Part shown: positions 54,443-62,867 of the stretch, piece after piece
Layout of the letters: every line of letters starts with the position of its first letter
Position numbering within the stretch: the first letter of the stretch is position 1
Assembly: GCF_022662575.1 (NCBI RefSeq)
Contig: NZ_JALBFU010000011.1
Location: 1-64,000 of the forward strand
DNA from: Luteimonas aquatica
Lineage (GTDB): Bacteria > Pseudomonadota > Gammaproteobacteria > Xanthomonadales > Xanthomonadaceae
Direction of reading: 5' to 3'
DNA length: 64,000 nucleotides
Position numbers and translations under genes: made by a program
Notes under the pieces: generated by a model
What the model was told of the DNA's origin: nothing
The model's input: only the letters and a program-made list of their open reading frames with translations
Databases searched by the model: none

Positions 54443-56304
54443 TCGTCCACCCTCACCACGCGCATCATGCCCGCTTCCATGTGGTACAGCAGGTGGCAGT
54501 GATAGGCCCAGCTGCCGAGCGCGTCGGCGCGCACGCGGTAGCTGCGCTTGCTGCCGGGCGGCATGTCGATGGTGTGCTTGCGCACGAGGAAGTCGCCGGC
54601 GTCGTCCTCGAGGTCGCTCCACAGGCCGTGCAGGTGGATCGGGTGCGTCATCATGGTGTCGTTGACCAGCACGATGCGCAGGCGCTCGCCGTAGTTCATC
54701 TGCAGCGGCGCGGCATCGGAGAACTTCTGGCCGTTGAAGCTCCAGGCGAACTTTTCCATGTGGCCGGTCAGGTGCAGTTCGATATCGCGGCCGGGATCGC
54801 GGCCGTCGGGGTCGTCGAAGGTGCTCTTGAGCATCGAATAGCTCAACGCCTTGCGGCCGTTGCCGCGCAGGCCGTTGCCCGGGTCGTCCAGGCGCGAGGT
54901 GGGCGTCATCGCCTGGCCGTCGATCAGCGGGTTGCCGCGTTCGCCGGGCGGGTGGGACTGCATGCCGGCGTCGCGTTGCATGCCGGGCATGGCGTGGCCG
55001 GCATGCGGGTCGGCGGACGCCGCCGCCGGCGGCGCCGAGGCGCCATGCTGCATGCCCGCCATGCCCATGTTCGCGCCGCAGCCGCCTTCCATGCCCTTGC
55101 CGCCGGCCGCGCCGCCCATGCCGTGGCCCGTGCCGTGATCCATGGCCATGTCGGTCATGGTCAGCAGCGGGCGCGGGTCGAGCGCCGGCACCGGCGCGCG
55201 CAGGCCTTCGCGCACGGCGAGGGTGCCGCTGACGTAGCCGGTGCGCGCGGAATCCTGCGCGAAGACGGTGAAGGCGTCCTGGCCGGACGGTTCGACGATG
55301 ACGTCGAAGGTTTCGGCCACGGCGATGCGGAACTCGTCCACGGTGACCGGGTGCACGTGCTGGCCGTCGGCGGCGACCACGGTCATCTTCAGGCCGGGGA
55401 TGCGCACGTCGAAGTAGGTCATCGCCGAGCCGTTGATGAAGCGCAGGCGCAGCTTCTCGCCGGAGCGGAACAGGCCGGTCCAGTTGCCGAGCGCGGTGGT
55501 GCCGTTCATCAGGTAGGTGTAGGTGTGGGCGTTGACGTCCGACAGGTCGGTCGGGGTCATGCGCATCCGGCCCCACATGCGGCGGTCGGCGAGGGTGGCC
55601 TTCAGGCCGTCCTGGCGCGCGTCGCGGACAAAATCGCCGACGGTGCGCTTGTAGGTGTTGTCGTGGCCCGGCATTTTCTTCAGGCGCGAGAACAGCGCGG
55701 CGGGGTCGAGGTCGGTCCAGTCGCTGAGCATCACCACGTAGTCGCGGTCGTAGGCGAAGGGCTCGGGTTCGGCCGCGTCGATCACCAGCGGTCCGTACAG
55801 GCCGGCCTGCTCCTGGAAGGCGGAGTGGCTGTGGTACCAGTAGGTGCCGCTTTGCCGCACCTGGAAGCGGTAATGGAAGCTTTCGCCGCGACCGATGCCG
55901 TCGAAGCTCAGGCCGGGCACGCCGTCCATGTTTGCCGGCAGCAGGATGCCGTGCCAGTGGATCGAGGTCTCGTGGCCGTGGATCGAACCGGCTGGCAGCG
56001 CGTTGCGCACGCGCAGGTGGACCGTGGTGCCCTCGCGCCAGCGCAGCAGCGGCGCCGGGATCGAGCCGTTGACGGTGATGGCCGGGCGCGTGCGTCCGGT
56101 GAAATTGACCGGCGTTTCGCCGATGGCGAGGTCGAACTCGGTGCCCGAGAGCGTGCCGGGCTGGCCCGGGCCGGCGAGCGCCCAGCTGGGTTTGGGCCAC
56201 AGGCCGAGGCCGGCGACCGTGCCGCCGGCCGCCAGGCCCTGCACGAAGCGTCGCCGCGAGAGAAGGCGCGCAGCGTCGGCGCCGCCGAAGGAATCGGATG
56301 ACAT
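54439..56304 (-). CDS. copA: copper resistance multicopper oxidase
   Basis: 621 residues from ATG 56304. A Tat signal SRRRFVQGLAAGG (16-28) sends the folded enzyme to the periplasm. All four copper-ligand motifs are present: HWHG, WYHSHS, HPIHLHG and AYHCHLLYHMEAGM. A Met/His-rich insert (~380-430; MTDMAMDHGTGHGMGG, NMGMAGMQHG) is the usual cuprous-ion binding part of CopA. It oxidises Cu(I). Coupled to copB by ATGA. Confidence 0.95.
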   Translation of the reverse strand: MSSDSFGGADAARLLSRRRFVQGLAAGGTVAGLGLWPKPSWALAGPGQPGTLSGTEFDLAIGETPVNFTGRTRPAITVNGSIPAPLLRWREGTTVHLRVRNALPAGSIHGHETSIHWHGILLPANMDGVPGLSFDGIGRGESFHYRFQVRQSGTYWYHSHSAFQEQAGLYGPLVIDAAEPEPFAYDRDYVVMLSDWTDLDPAALFSRLKKMPGHDNTYKRTVGDFVRDARQDGLKATLADRRMWGRMRMTPTDLSDVNAHTYTYLMNGTTALGNWTGLFRSGEKLRLRFINGSAMTYFDVRIPGLKMTVVAADGQHVHPVTVDEFRIAVAETFDVIVEPSGQDAFTVFAQDSARTGYVSGTLAVREGLRAPVPALDPRPLLTMTDMAMDHGTGHGMGGAAGGKGMEGGCGANMGMAGMQHGASAPPAAASADPHAGHAMPGMQRDAGMQSHPPGERGNPLIDGQAMTPTSRLDDPGNGLRGNGRKALSYSMLKSTFDDPDGRDPGRDIELHLTGHMEKFAWSFNGQKFSDAAPLQMNYGERLRIVLVNDTMMTHPIHLHGLWSDLEDDAGDFLVRKHTIDMPPGSKRSYRVRADALGSWAYHCHLLYHMEAGMMRVVRVDE

Positions 56305-56422
56305 GAGGGAACTCCACGAATGTCCAGGGAAGTGTCCGCGCGAGGCGGACGTTCGTGCCGTGACGAGTCCCGCGCTGCGGGACATCGGACACGGCCGGCC
56401 GGCGCGTGGCGCCGGGGATTCC

Positions 56423-56851
56423 CTAGCCGATGGGAGGTCGGATCAGATGCGGCAGCGCCGGGGCGGGACGCCCGGGGGCCATGAAGGCGACGCCGAGGGC
56501 GTGCGGCATCACCGGCGGCGGCGAGAGCGCCGCGACCAGGGCCGAGGCGCAGGCATGCACGCAAGCGCAATCGCAGCCTTGCTTGCAGCAGTCCGGGGCG
56601 CGCGGGTCGTCGTGCTGCACGGGCGCCGTGGGCGCGGCGTGTTCGGCGGCGGCCATGGCGCCGGAGGACATGCCCTTGTGGTGTTCGGCGCAGGGCGCCG
56701 CAGGCGCTTGCGCACCGTCCATGCCGGCATGGTGCATCGGCTGCGCGGGCATCGGCGCGTGCAGGTGCATCGATGCGGCCGCCGAGCCGATGCCGTTCAG
56801 CACCAGGGTCAGGATCAGCACGATTCGCAGCAGGCGCGCCGGCAGGGACAT
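56423..56851 (-). CDS. copL: CopL-like metal-binding protein of the cop operon
   Basis: 142 residues. Signal peptide (RIVLILTLVLNGIGSAAA), a His/Met-rich part (SMHLHAPMPAQPMHHAGM, CAEHHKGM) and a Cys cluster CCKQGCDCACVHAC. In Xanthomonas copL precedes copA-copB and is needed for copper-induced expression; order and composition match here. It lies 118 bases upstream of copA and heads the operon. Confidence 0.85.
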   Translation of the reverse strand: MSLPARLLRIVLILTLVLNGIGSAAASMHLHAPMPAQPMHHAGMDGAQAPAAPCAEHHKGMSSGAMAAAEHAAPTAPVQHDDPRAPDCCKQGCDCACVHACASALVAALSPPPVMPHALGVAFMAPGRPAPALPHLIRPPIG

Positions 56852-56896
56852 GCGTCTAGGGTAGCGCAGCCGCGGTGAACGCGGGGAGCCCGGGCT

Positions 56897-57727
56897 TCAA
56901 GCGGCTTCGGCCTGCCGCCATTCGCGCGGCGAGACGCCGCTGTGCGCCTTGAACGCGCGCGACAGCGCCGCCTCGCTGCCGTAGCCCACCTCGTCGGCGA
57001 TGCGCTTGAGCGGCAGCCCCTGGCGCAGGGCCTGCTGCGCCAGGCCGATGCGCCAGCGCTGCAGGTAGGCGCCGGGCGTGCAGCCGACGGTGTCGCGGAA
57101 GGCGCCGGCGAAGACGCTGCGCGACATGCCGGCGCGCGCGGCCAGCGCCGGCAGCGACCAGTCCTCGGCCGGCCGCTCGTGCATCGCCACCAGCGCATGG
57201 CGCAGGCGCGGATGCGACAGGCCGGCGAGCATGCCGACCTGGGCCTGCCCGCTTTCCATCAGTTGGCGCAGGATCTGGATCAGCACCACCTCGAACAGGC
57301 GGTCGAGCAGGGCCTGGCGGCCGCAGCGCTGCAGGAAGGCCTCCTCGAACAGCAGCGCCAGCACGTCCCGCGCACCGGCCACGGCGTCCAGGGGCAGGCA
57401 GACGACATCGGGCAGGGCCGCGGCGATCGGATGCGCGGTGCCGCCGTCGAAGCGCAGGTGCGCGCAGGCGAAGTCGGCGCCGCGCTCGGCGTCGGTGACG
57501 AAGCGGTGCGGCAGCGGGCGGGGGTAGAGCAGCAGGCTGGGCGCGGCGACATGCAGCGCACTACCGGCGCCGCCATGGCTGACCTCGACCGGACCGCTGC
57601 GGATCAGGTGCAGCTGGCCGGTGCCGTCCTCGGGCACCAGGTCGTTGATCCCGCACAGGGCGCCGGCATGGAACATCTGTGCGCGGACGGAGAAGCGTTC
57701 GAGCAGGGCCTGGAGCCGGTCGGGCAT
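56897..57727 (-). CDS. AraC-family regulator with cupin_6 sensor domain
   Basis: 276 residues from ATG 57727, preceded by GAGAG; a TTG at 57745 is possible. The N-terminal cupin (FHAGALCGINDL, LLLYPRPLPHRFVTD) senses a small molecule. The C-terminal half has two helix-turn-helices: WSLPALAARAGMSRSVFAGA and LKRIADEVGYGSEAALSRAF. It reads away from ohr across a 119-bp region, so it probably controls ohr. Confidence 0.88.
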   Translation of the reverse strand: MPDRLQALLERFSVRAQMFHAGALCGINDLVPEDGTGQLHLIRSGPVEVSHGGAGSALHVAAPSLLLYPRPLPHRFVTDAERGADFACAHLRFDGGTAHPIAAALPDVVCLPLDAVAGARDVLALLFEEAFLQRCGRQALLDRLFEVVLIQILRQLMESGQAQVGMLAGLSHPRLRHALVAMHERPAEDWSLPALAARAGMSRSVFAGAFRDTVGCTPGAYLQRWRIGLAQQALRQGLPLKRIADEVGYGSEAALSRAFKAHSGVSPREWRQAEAA

Positions 57728-57846
57728 GGCGGTACTCTCGATCAAGTTTTCAGGATTCTATGTCACTTTTCGTTTCGGCAATCGGCGCAAAGTAGCGTTC
57801 ACCGGCGAATAGCCCGGCCACCCCGTCCTCCATCAGGAAAACCGCC

Positions 57847-58275
57847 ATGTCCCTCGACAAGATCCTCTACACCGCCCAGGCCAGCGTCAGCGGCGGCCGC
57901 GACGGCCGCGCCGTCAGTTCCGACAACGCCCTGGACGTCCAGCTGTCCACGCCGAAGGAACTGGGCGGCGCCGGCGGCCCCGGCACCAATCCGGAGCAGC
58001 TGTTCGCCGCCGGCTACTCGGCCTGCTTCCTGAGTGCGCTGAAGCTGGTCGCCCGCCAGGCCAAGGTGGCGCTGCCGGAGAGCACCGGCATCACCGGCCG
58101 CGTGGGCATCGGCCCGATCGCGCACGGCTTCGGCCTGCAGGCCGAGCTGCGCATCTCCGCGCCGGGCCTGCCGCGCGAGCAGGTGCAGGCGCTGGTCGAG
58201 CAGGCGCACCAGGTCTGCCCGTATTCGAATGCGACGCGCGGCAACATCGAGGTGACGCTGGTGGTCGCCGACTGA
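57847..58275 (+). CDS. ohr: organic hydroperoxide resistance protein
   Basis: 142 residues. Ohr/OsmC fold with both redox cysteines: [10 protein letters not shown] (Cys60) and [14 protein letters not shown] (Cys124), which reduce organic hydroperoxides with lipoamide as the electron donor. Start motif [16 protein letters not shown] is typical of the Ohr branch. Cytoplasmic. Confidence 0.95.
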   Translation: MSLDKILYTAQASVSGGRDGRAVSSDNALDVQLSTPKELGGAGGPGTNPEQLFAAGYSACFLSALKLVARQAKVALPESTGITGRVGIGPIAHGFGLQAELRISAPGLPREQVQALVEQAHQVCPYSNATRGNIEVTLVVAD

Positions 58276-58289
58276 CGTCGTGCGGCGAC

Positions 58290-58340
58290 TTCCTACACAG
58301 GATGCACGGATGTCGTGCCGGCGGTCGATTCGTGTAGGAA
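58290..58340. repeat. 9-bp inverted repeat, 33-bp spacer
   Basis: TTCCTACAC (58290-58298) and GTGTAGGAA (58332-58340). The TGTAGGA core followed by GGGAGCGGCGAT is similar to dispersed intergenic elements I recall from xanthomonads. Confidence 0.5.
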
Positions 58341-58530
58341 AAACCCGACACGCGGGAGCGGCGATCACCGATTGGCATCGGCCCGCGCATGCGGCACGCT
58401 ATCCCTGCCAGCAACGAAGTGCGATACCCCATTCCCCTGGTCAACTCGCATTTTCGGGCGCCGTATGGACGCGGCGCTGCTGGCGCTATCCGACACAAGC
58501 CGGCAGGGACGCCGGCCGCCGGCGGATCTG

Positions 58531-58573
58531 GCGGCCGCCCTCTCTCTGCGGCCGCCCTCTCTCTGCGGCCGCC
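58531..58573. repeat. 17-bp tandem repeat, ~2.5 copies
   Basis: GCGGCCGCCCTCTCTCT at 58531-58547 and 58548-58564, then GCGGCCGCC at 58565-58573. A low-complexity repeat likely to vary in copy number. Confidence 0.6.
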
Positions 58574-58714
58574 TCCGCCGCTTCCGCCTCTTTCTCGACG
58601 AGGCGCCCTTCCCGGGCATCGCGTGCCATGCGCAGCGGCGCGTCTGCGCCGGATCGCGCGGCCTATGGCCGGCACAACGCGTCGCCTTTCCGCTAGCCTA
58701 GCCGCGACACGACA

Positions 58715-59746
58715 GTGGCGGCCGGCGACGTGCGCATCATCGACAACACCTACGGTTCGAACGAGCACGGCCTGATCTGGGGCTTCCGCTTCGCGCCCGG
58801 ACAGCCGGCGCAGCCGATCAGCACCGACGCCGTGCCGACCTTCCTGGCCGCGCAGGCGCAGGGCGAGGGCGAGGATTTCCTCTGGCTGCATTTCTCGCTC
58901 TCCAACCAGGCGTCCGAGCGCTACATGCAGCGCGCGCTGTCGCTGCCGGATGCCTTCTTCGAATCGCTGCGCAGCGAGGTCGGCTCCACGCGCCTGGAGC
59001 TGGACGCCGGCGCGCTGGTGGCGGTGATCCACGACGTGCTGTTCGATTCCACCTTCGATGCCTCGCAGGTGGGCACCACCAGCCTGTGCATCGGTCCGCG
59101 CCTGCTGGTGAGCGCGCGGCTGCGGCCGCTGCGCTCGGTGGACCAGCTGCGCGCGTCGGTGCGTGCCGGGCATGCCTTCCGCTCGCCGGTGGAACTGCTG
59201 GCGCACCTGCTGCGCGACCAGGCCGACGTGCTCGGCGACATCGTGCGCAAGTCCACGCGCCGGGTCGACGGCATCGAGGACAAGCTGCTGGCCAACCGCA
59301 TCTCCACCGACCGCAAGGAGCTGAGCGCGCTGCGCCGCTCGCTGGTGCGGCTGCAGCGGCTGATGGCGCCCGAGCCGACGGCGCTGTTCCGCCTGCTCAA
59401 CCGCCCGCCGGAATGGATCAGCCGCGAGGACATCCAGGACCTGCAGCAGGCCGCCGAGGAGTTCTCCACGGCGATCGGCGACTCGGCGGCCCTGGTCGAG
59501 CGCGTGAAGCTGATCCAGGAAGAGCTGGCCGCGCTGGTCAACGAGCAGACCGGGCGCACCCTGTTCGTGCTGACCATGGTCACGGTGATGGCGCTGCCGA
59601 TCAACCTGGTGGCCGGCCTGTTCGGCATGAACGTGGGCGGCATCCCGTTGTCCGACTACGGTCACGGTTTCCTGTTGATCGTGGTCGGCCTGATCGTACT
59701 GACGCTGTTGCTGGCGTACCTGGCCTTCGGCAGGCGCAAGGACTAG
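58715..59746 (+). CDS. CorA/ZntB-family metal ion transporter
   Basis: 343 residues from GTG 58715. A large cytoplasmic alpha/beta domain with long helices (~1-280) is followed by two transmembrane helices. The family signature follows the first helix: LVAGLFGMNVGGIP (GMN). It ends with LLAYLAFGRRKD. Forms pentamers; relatives carry Mg, Co or Zn. The GMNVGGIP loop looks more like the ZntB branch, so zinc is a fair guess. Confidence 0.87.
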   Translation: MAAGDVRIIDNTYGSNEHGLIWGFRFAPGQPAQPISTDAVPTFLAAQAQGEGEDFLWLHFSLSNQASERYMQRALSLPDAFFESLRSEVGSTRLELDAGALVAVIHDVLFDSTFDASQVGTTSLCIGPRLLVSARLRPLRSVDQLRASVRAGHAFRSPVELLAHLLRDQADVLGDIVRKSTRRVDGIEDKLLANRISTDRKELSALRRSLVRLQRLMAPEPTALFRLLNRPPEWISREDIQDLQQAAEEFSTAIGDSAALVERVKLIQEELAALVNEQTGRTLFVLTMVTVMALPINLVAGLFGMNVGGIPLSDYGHGFLLIVVGLIVLTLLLAYLAFGRRKD

Positions 59747-59799
59747 CGCAAGCGGGTAGAGTAGATCGCCCGGCGGAGCCTTCCGCGGATGGTCCTGGC

Positions 59800-60630
59800 A
59801 TGTCCGAGTTCACCGTCCAGCTGTTGCTGAAAACGCCGATCGTCGCGGTGCGCGACGTGTATTGCCGCGGCGAGTGCAAGCACAAGAGCGCGGAGGAGTG
59901 CGCCAGCGCCAGCCACCTGGTGTTTCCCTACCGCGGCGTCTACGTGCGCCACGTCGGCAGCCGGGAAGCGGTGGCCGAAGCCAGCCAGGTGCTGTTCTTC
60001 AACACCGGCGAGGGCTATCAAGTGAGCCATCCGGTGACCGGCGGCGATGCCAGCCTGTCGCTGTCGGTGGACGAGGCGATCCTGCGCGAACTGGCGCCGG
60101 CCGACCTGGTGCGCGAAGGCGGCGATCTCGCCTTTCGCCACCAGCGCCTGCGCATCGACCCGCGCACGCAGGCGCTGGTGGCGATGCTGCGCCACAGCCT
60201 GCGCCGGAACGTGGCCGAGCACCTGGAAGCCGAAAGCCTGGCGCTGACCCTGGCGCAGCGCGCGCTGGGGCCGCGCACCACGCACGTGGCCGGCGCCAGC
60301 GTCGGCCGCCAGCGCCTGGTCGACCGCGCCAAGCTGGTGCTGGCCTCCGACCTGTCGCGGCGCTGGACGCTGGCCGAGATCGCGGCCGAGGTCGGCGTCT
60401 CGCCGGTCTACCTCACCCAGGTGTTCCAGCAGGTGGAAGGCCTGCCGCTGTACCGCTACCAGCTGCGCCTGCGGCTGGCGCGCGCGCTGGACCTGCTCGG
60501 GCAGTACGAGGACCTGAGCACGCTCGGCCAGGACCTGGGCTTCTCCAGCCACAGCCATTTCAGCGCCGCCTTCCAGCAGACCTACGGCCGTTCGCCTTCG
60601 GAATTCCGCCAGGCGGCGCTGCACCGCTGA
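59800..60630 (+). CDS. AraC-family regulator with an N-terminal Cys motif
   Basis: 276 residues from ATG 59800. The sensor half has RDVYCRGECKHKSAEECASA with Cys22, Cys26 and Cys34 (C-x3-C-x7-C), a likely metal or redox site. The C-terminal half carries the AraC double helix-turn-helix: WTLAEIAAEVGVSPVYLTQV and STLGQDLGFSSHSHFSAAF. Likely controls the following genes on the same strand (51-residue Cys protein and two hydrolases). Start is 53 bases after the transporter. Confidence 0.85.
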   Translation: MSEFTVQLLLKTPIVAVRDVYCRGECKHKSAEECASASHLVFPYRGVYVRHVGSREAVAEASQVLFFNTGEGYQVSHPVTGGDASLSLSVDEAILRELAPADLVREGGDLAFRHQRLRIDPRTQALVAMLRHSLRRNVAEHLEAESLALTLAQRALGPRTTHVAGASVGRQRLVDRAKLVLASDLSRRWTLAEIAAEVGVSPVYLTQVFQQVEGLPLYRYQLRLRLARALDLLGQYEDLSTLGQDLGFSSHSHFSAAFQQTYGRSPSEFRQAALHR

Positions 60631-60705
60631 GGCCGCGCCCGGCCGGGGCGGGAACTCGCTAAAGATTCTGACAGCGGCACCCGGGCCCCCGGTGGCCTAC
60701 TGATC

Positions 60706-60724
60706 GCACCCGGACGTCGGGTGC
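60706..60724. promoter_or_regulatory. hairpin before the 51-residue Cys protein
   Basis: GCACCCG-GACGT-CGGGTGC, followed by TTTC, 14 bases before ATG 60739. Could be a weak terminator of the AraC gene, or a regulator site in the leader. Confidence 0.35.
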
Positions 60725-60738
60725 TTTCGGAGAGTGTC

Positions 60739-60894
60739 ATGGCGGAGAAAACCTGTGCGGCGTGCGACTACCCGCTCGATGAGAATGCCTTCCAGGTCAA
60801 GATCGGCGGCAAGACCGTGGAAGTGTGCTGCGACGAATGCGCGCAGAAACTCAAGGAGGCCTATGCCTCGGCCGCGTCGGCGGGGAAGGCCTGA
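60739..60894 (+). CDS. 51-residue Cys-rich (TRASH/YHS-like) protein
   Basis: ATG 60739 with GGAGAG at 60729-60734. The whole protein is one metal-binding-type module: TCAACDYPLDE (Cys6, Cys9), a beta hairpin FQVKIGGKTVEV, then CCDECAQKLKEAY (Cys30, Cys31, Cys34) and an Ala-rich tail. This C-x2-C then C-x3-C spacing is like TRASH/YHS domains that bind Zn, Cu or heavy metals. The next gene starts one base after its stop (TGACATG), so they are co-translated. Confidence 0.75.
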   Translation: MAEKTCAACDYPLDENAFQVKIGGKTVEVCCDECAQKLKEAYASAASAGKA

Positions 60895-60895
60895 C

Positions 60896-61762
60896 ATGGA
60901 CGGCAATCTTTCCTCCCCCGCGCGCTACAGCGTGCAGACCGCCTCCGGCCGCGTCGGCTATGCCGAGCGCGGCAACGGGCCGGTGGCGCTGTTCGTGCAC
61001 GGCGTGCTGCTCAACGGCCACCTGTGGCGGCACCAGCTCGCGCACCTGTCCGACCTGCGGCGCTGCATCGCCGTGGACCTGCTGGCCCACGGCGAGACCG
61101 AGATCGCGCCGGACCAGGACGTCTCGGTGACGGCGAACGCGCGGATGCTGCGCGAGTTTCTCGATGCGCTGGATATCGATCGCGTCGACCTGGTGGGCAA
61201 CGACAGCGGCGGCGGCATCGCGCAGATCTTCGCCGCCGAACATCCCGAGCGCGTGCGCAGCCTGACCCTGACCGACTGCGACACGCACGACAACTGGCCG
61301 CCGGAAGCGTTCAAGCCGTTCCTGGCGATGGCGGCGGCCGGCGGCCTGCGCGGTGCGCTGGAAGGGATGCTGGCGGACAAGTCGGTCTACCGCTCGCCGC
61401 AGGCGCTGGGGCCGGCGTATGAGGACCCGCAGTCGCTCGGCGACGCCGACATCGAGGCGTATCTGCGTCCGCTGCTGCGCAGCGAACAGCGCACTCGCGA
61501 TCTGCAGCGCTTCCTCGCCGCCTTCGATCCGCGCCATACGCTTGCCGTCGAGGCGAAGCTGCGGGCGTTGCAGGCGCCGACGCTGATCGCCTGGGGTACG
61601 GACGACGTCTATTTCGACCTCGCCTGGTCGCGCTGGCTGGCCGAGACGATTCCCGGCACGCGCGAACGCGTCGAGTTCGAGGGGGCGCGCATCTTCTTTC
61701 CCGAAGAGCGCTGGGAGGCCTTCAACCGGACGCTGCGCGCGCACTGGCTGGCGAGCGCCTAG
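60896..61762 (+). CDS. alpha/beta hydrolase, Asp at the nucleophile site, no catalytic His seen
   Basis: 288 residues from ATG 60896. Hydrolase fold: LFVHGVLLNGHLW (oxyanion loop), nucleophile elbow LVGNDSGGGIAQIF with Asp103 in place of Ser, as in dehalogenases and epoxide hydrolases. In the C-terminal region the usual G-A-G-H-F reads GARIFFPEE (Ile at about 266), so the catalytic His is missing. It is one base downstream of the Cys-rich gene and followed by a related gene. Cytoplasmic; activity uncertain. Confidence 0.8.
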   Translation: MDGNLSSPARYSVQTASGRVGYAERGNGPVALFVHGVLLNGHLWRHQLAHLSDLRRCIAVDLLAHGETEIAPDQDVSVTANARMLREFLDALDIDRVDLVGNDSGGGIAQIFAAEHPERVRSLTLTDCDTHDNWPPEAFKPFLAMAAAGGLRGALEGMLADKSVYRSPQALGPAYEDPQSLGDADIEAYLRPLLRSEQRTRDLQRFLAAFDPRHTLAVEAKLRALQAPTLIAWGTDDVYFDLAWSRWLAETIPGTRERVEFEGARIFFPEERWEAFNRTLRAHWLASA

Positions 61763-61844
61763 CGCGGCAATGCCCGCACCGGTGCGGCGGATGCCCGTCG
61801 CACCGTTTTTCGTCACTTTTCATTCCAATTTCCATGGAATTGCC

Positions 61845-62852
61845 ATGAACCGCAGACATTTCCTCCAGATCGCGGGCGGCGCCTTAACCGCGGGCGCGAT
61901 CAGCGGCTGCCTTAGTCGCGGCCTGGGTATCGTCTCGCCCGTGACCGGTGGCGATCGCCTGGACGCCCCCGCTTTCCGCGCCGCGCGTCGCTTCGCCAAG
62001 ACGCCCTTCGGCAGGATCGCCTACGTCGAGCGCGGCGCCGGGCCGGCGGCGCTGTTCCTGCACGGCTTCCCGCTCAACAGCTTCCAGTGGCGCGGCGCGC
62101 TCGAGCGGCTGTCGCCGTATCGCCGCTGCATCGCGCCGGACTTCCTCGGCCTGGGCCACACCGAGGTGGCCCGCGGCCAGGACGTCGGCCCCGAGGCACA
62201 GGTCGCGATGCTGGTGTCCCTGCTCGATGCGCTGGGCATCGACAGCGTCGACCTGGTCGCCAACGACAGCGGCGGCACGGTGGCGCAGCTGCTGCTGGTC
62301 CGGCATCCGCGGCGCGTGCGCACGCTGCTGCTGACCAATTGCGACGTGGAGACCGACAGCCCACCCCCGGCGCTGCTGCCGGTGATCGAATTGGCCAGGC
62401 AGGGCAAGTTCGCCGACCAGTGGCTGGCGCCGTGGCGCGCGGACAAGGCGCTGGCACGCTCGGCACAGGGGATCGGCGGCATGTGCTACGCCGATCCGGC
62501 GCAGCCGAGCGACGAGGCGATCGAGATGTACTTCGCTCCGCTGCTGGCCAGCACGCGCAGCAAGGCGCTGCTGCATGCCTACGCGATCGGCCTGGAACCC
62601 AACCTGCTGGCCGGCATCGCGCCGCAGCTGCGGCGCAGCACCGCGCCGGCGCGCGTGGTGTGGGGCATGGGCGATACCATCTTTTCGCCGCACAGTCCCG
62701 ATTATCTCGACCGCGCGCTCGGCAACTCGCGCGGCGTCAGGCGGCTGGAGCGCAGCAAGCTGTTCTGGCCGGAGGAGCGTCCCGACGTGATCGCCGAGGA
62801 GGCGCGCCTGCTGTGGAACGCCTGGGTGCCCGAGGCGGCCGCGTTTCGCTAG
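61845..62852 (+). CDS. Tat-exported lipoprotein alpha/beta hydrolase, same altered site
   Basis: 335 residues from ATG 61845. The N-terminus combines a twin-Arg motif (MNRRHFLQIAGG) with a lipobox (ISGC, Cys22), so it is probably a lipoprotein folded before export. The fold repeats its neighbour: LFLHGFPLNSFQW, elbow LVANDSGGTVAQLL with Asp141, then LTNCDVETDSPP. The position of the catalytic His reads SKLFWPEERP, again without His. The gene pair likely arose by duplication, one copy kept inside and one at the envelope. Confidence 0.8.
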   Translation: MNRRHFLQIAGGALTAGAISGCLSRGLGIVSPVTGGDRLDAPAFRAARRFAKTPFGRIAYVERGAGPAALFLHGFPLNSFQWRGALERLSPYRRCIAPDFLGLGHTEVARGQDVGPEAQVAMLVSLLDALGIDSVDLVANDSGGTVAQLLLVRHPRRVRTLLLTNCDVETDSPPPALLPVIELARQGKFADQWLAPWRADKALARSAQGIGGMCYADPAQPSDEAIEMYFAPLLASTRSKALLHAYAIGLEPNLLAGIAPQLRRSTAPARVVWGMGDTIFSPHSPDYLDRALGNSRGVRRLERSKLFWPEERPDVIAEEARLLWNAWVPEAAAFR

Positions 62853-62867
62853 CCGCCCCGGCGCGGC

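Larger units (their letters stand above)
58276..58714. other. 439 bases without a gene, with repeats
   Basis: Between ohr and the CorA-type gene. Contains the inverted repeat at 58290-58340, a GATTGGCATCGGC similar to part of the gltBD repeats (~58369), and the 17-bp tandem repeat at 58531-58573. No coding stretch is convincing. Confidence 0.5.

Noticed and set aside
58531-58573. CRISPR-like array
   Set aside because: Repeats are directly adjoining with no spacers and only about 2.5 copies; no array of spaced repeats or cas genes exists in the window.
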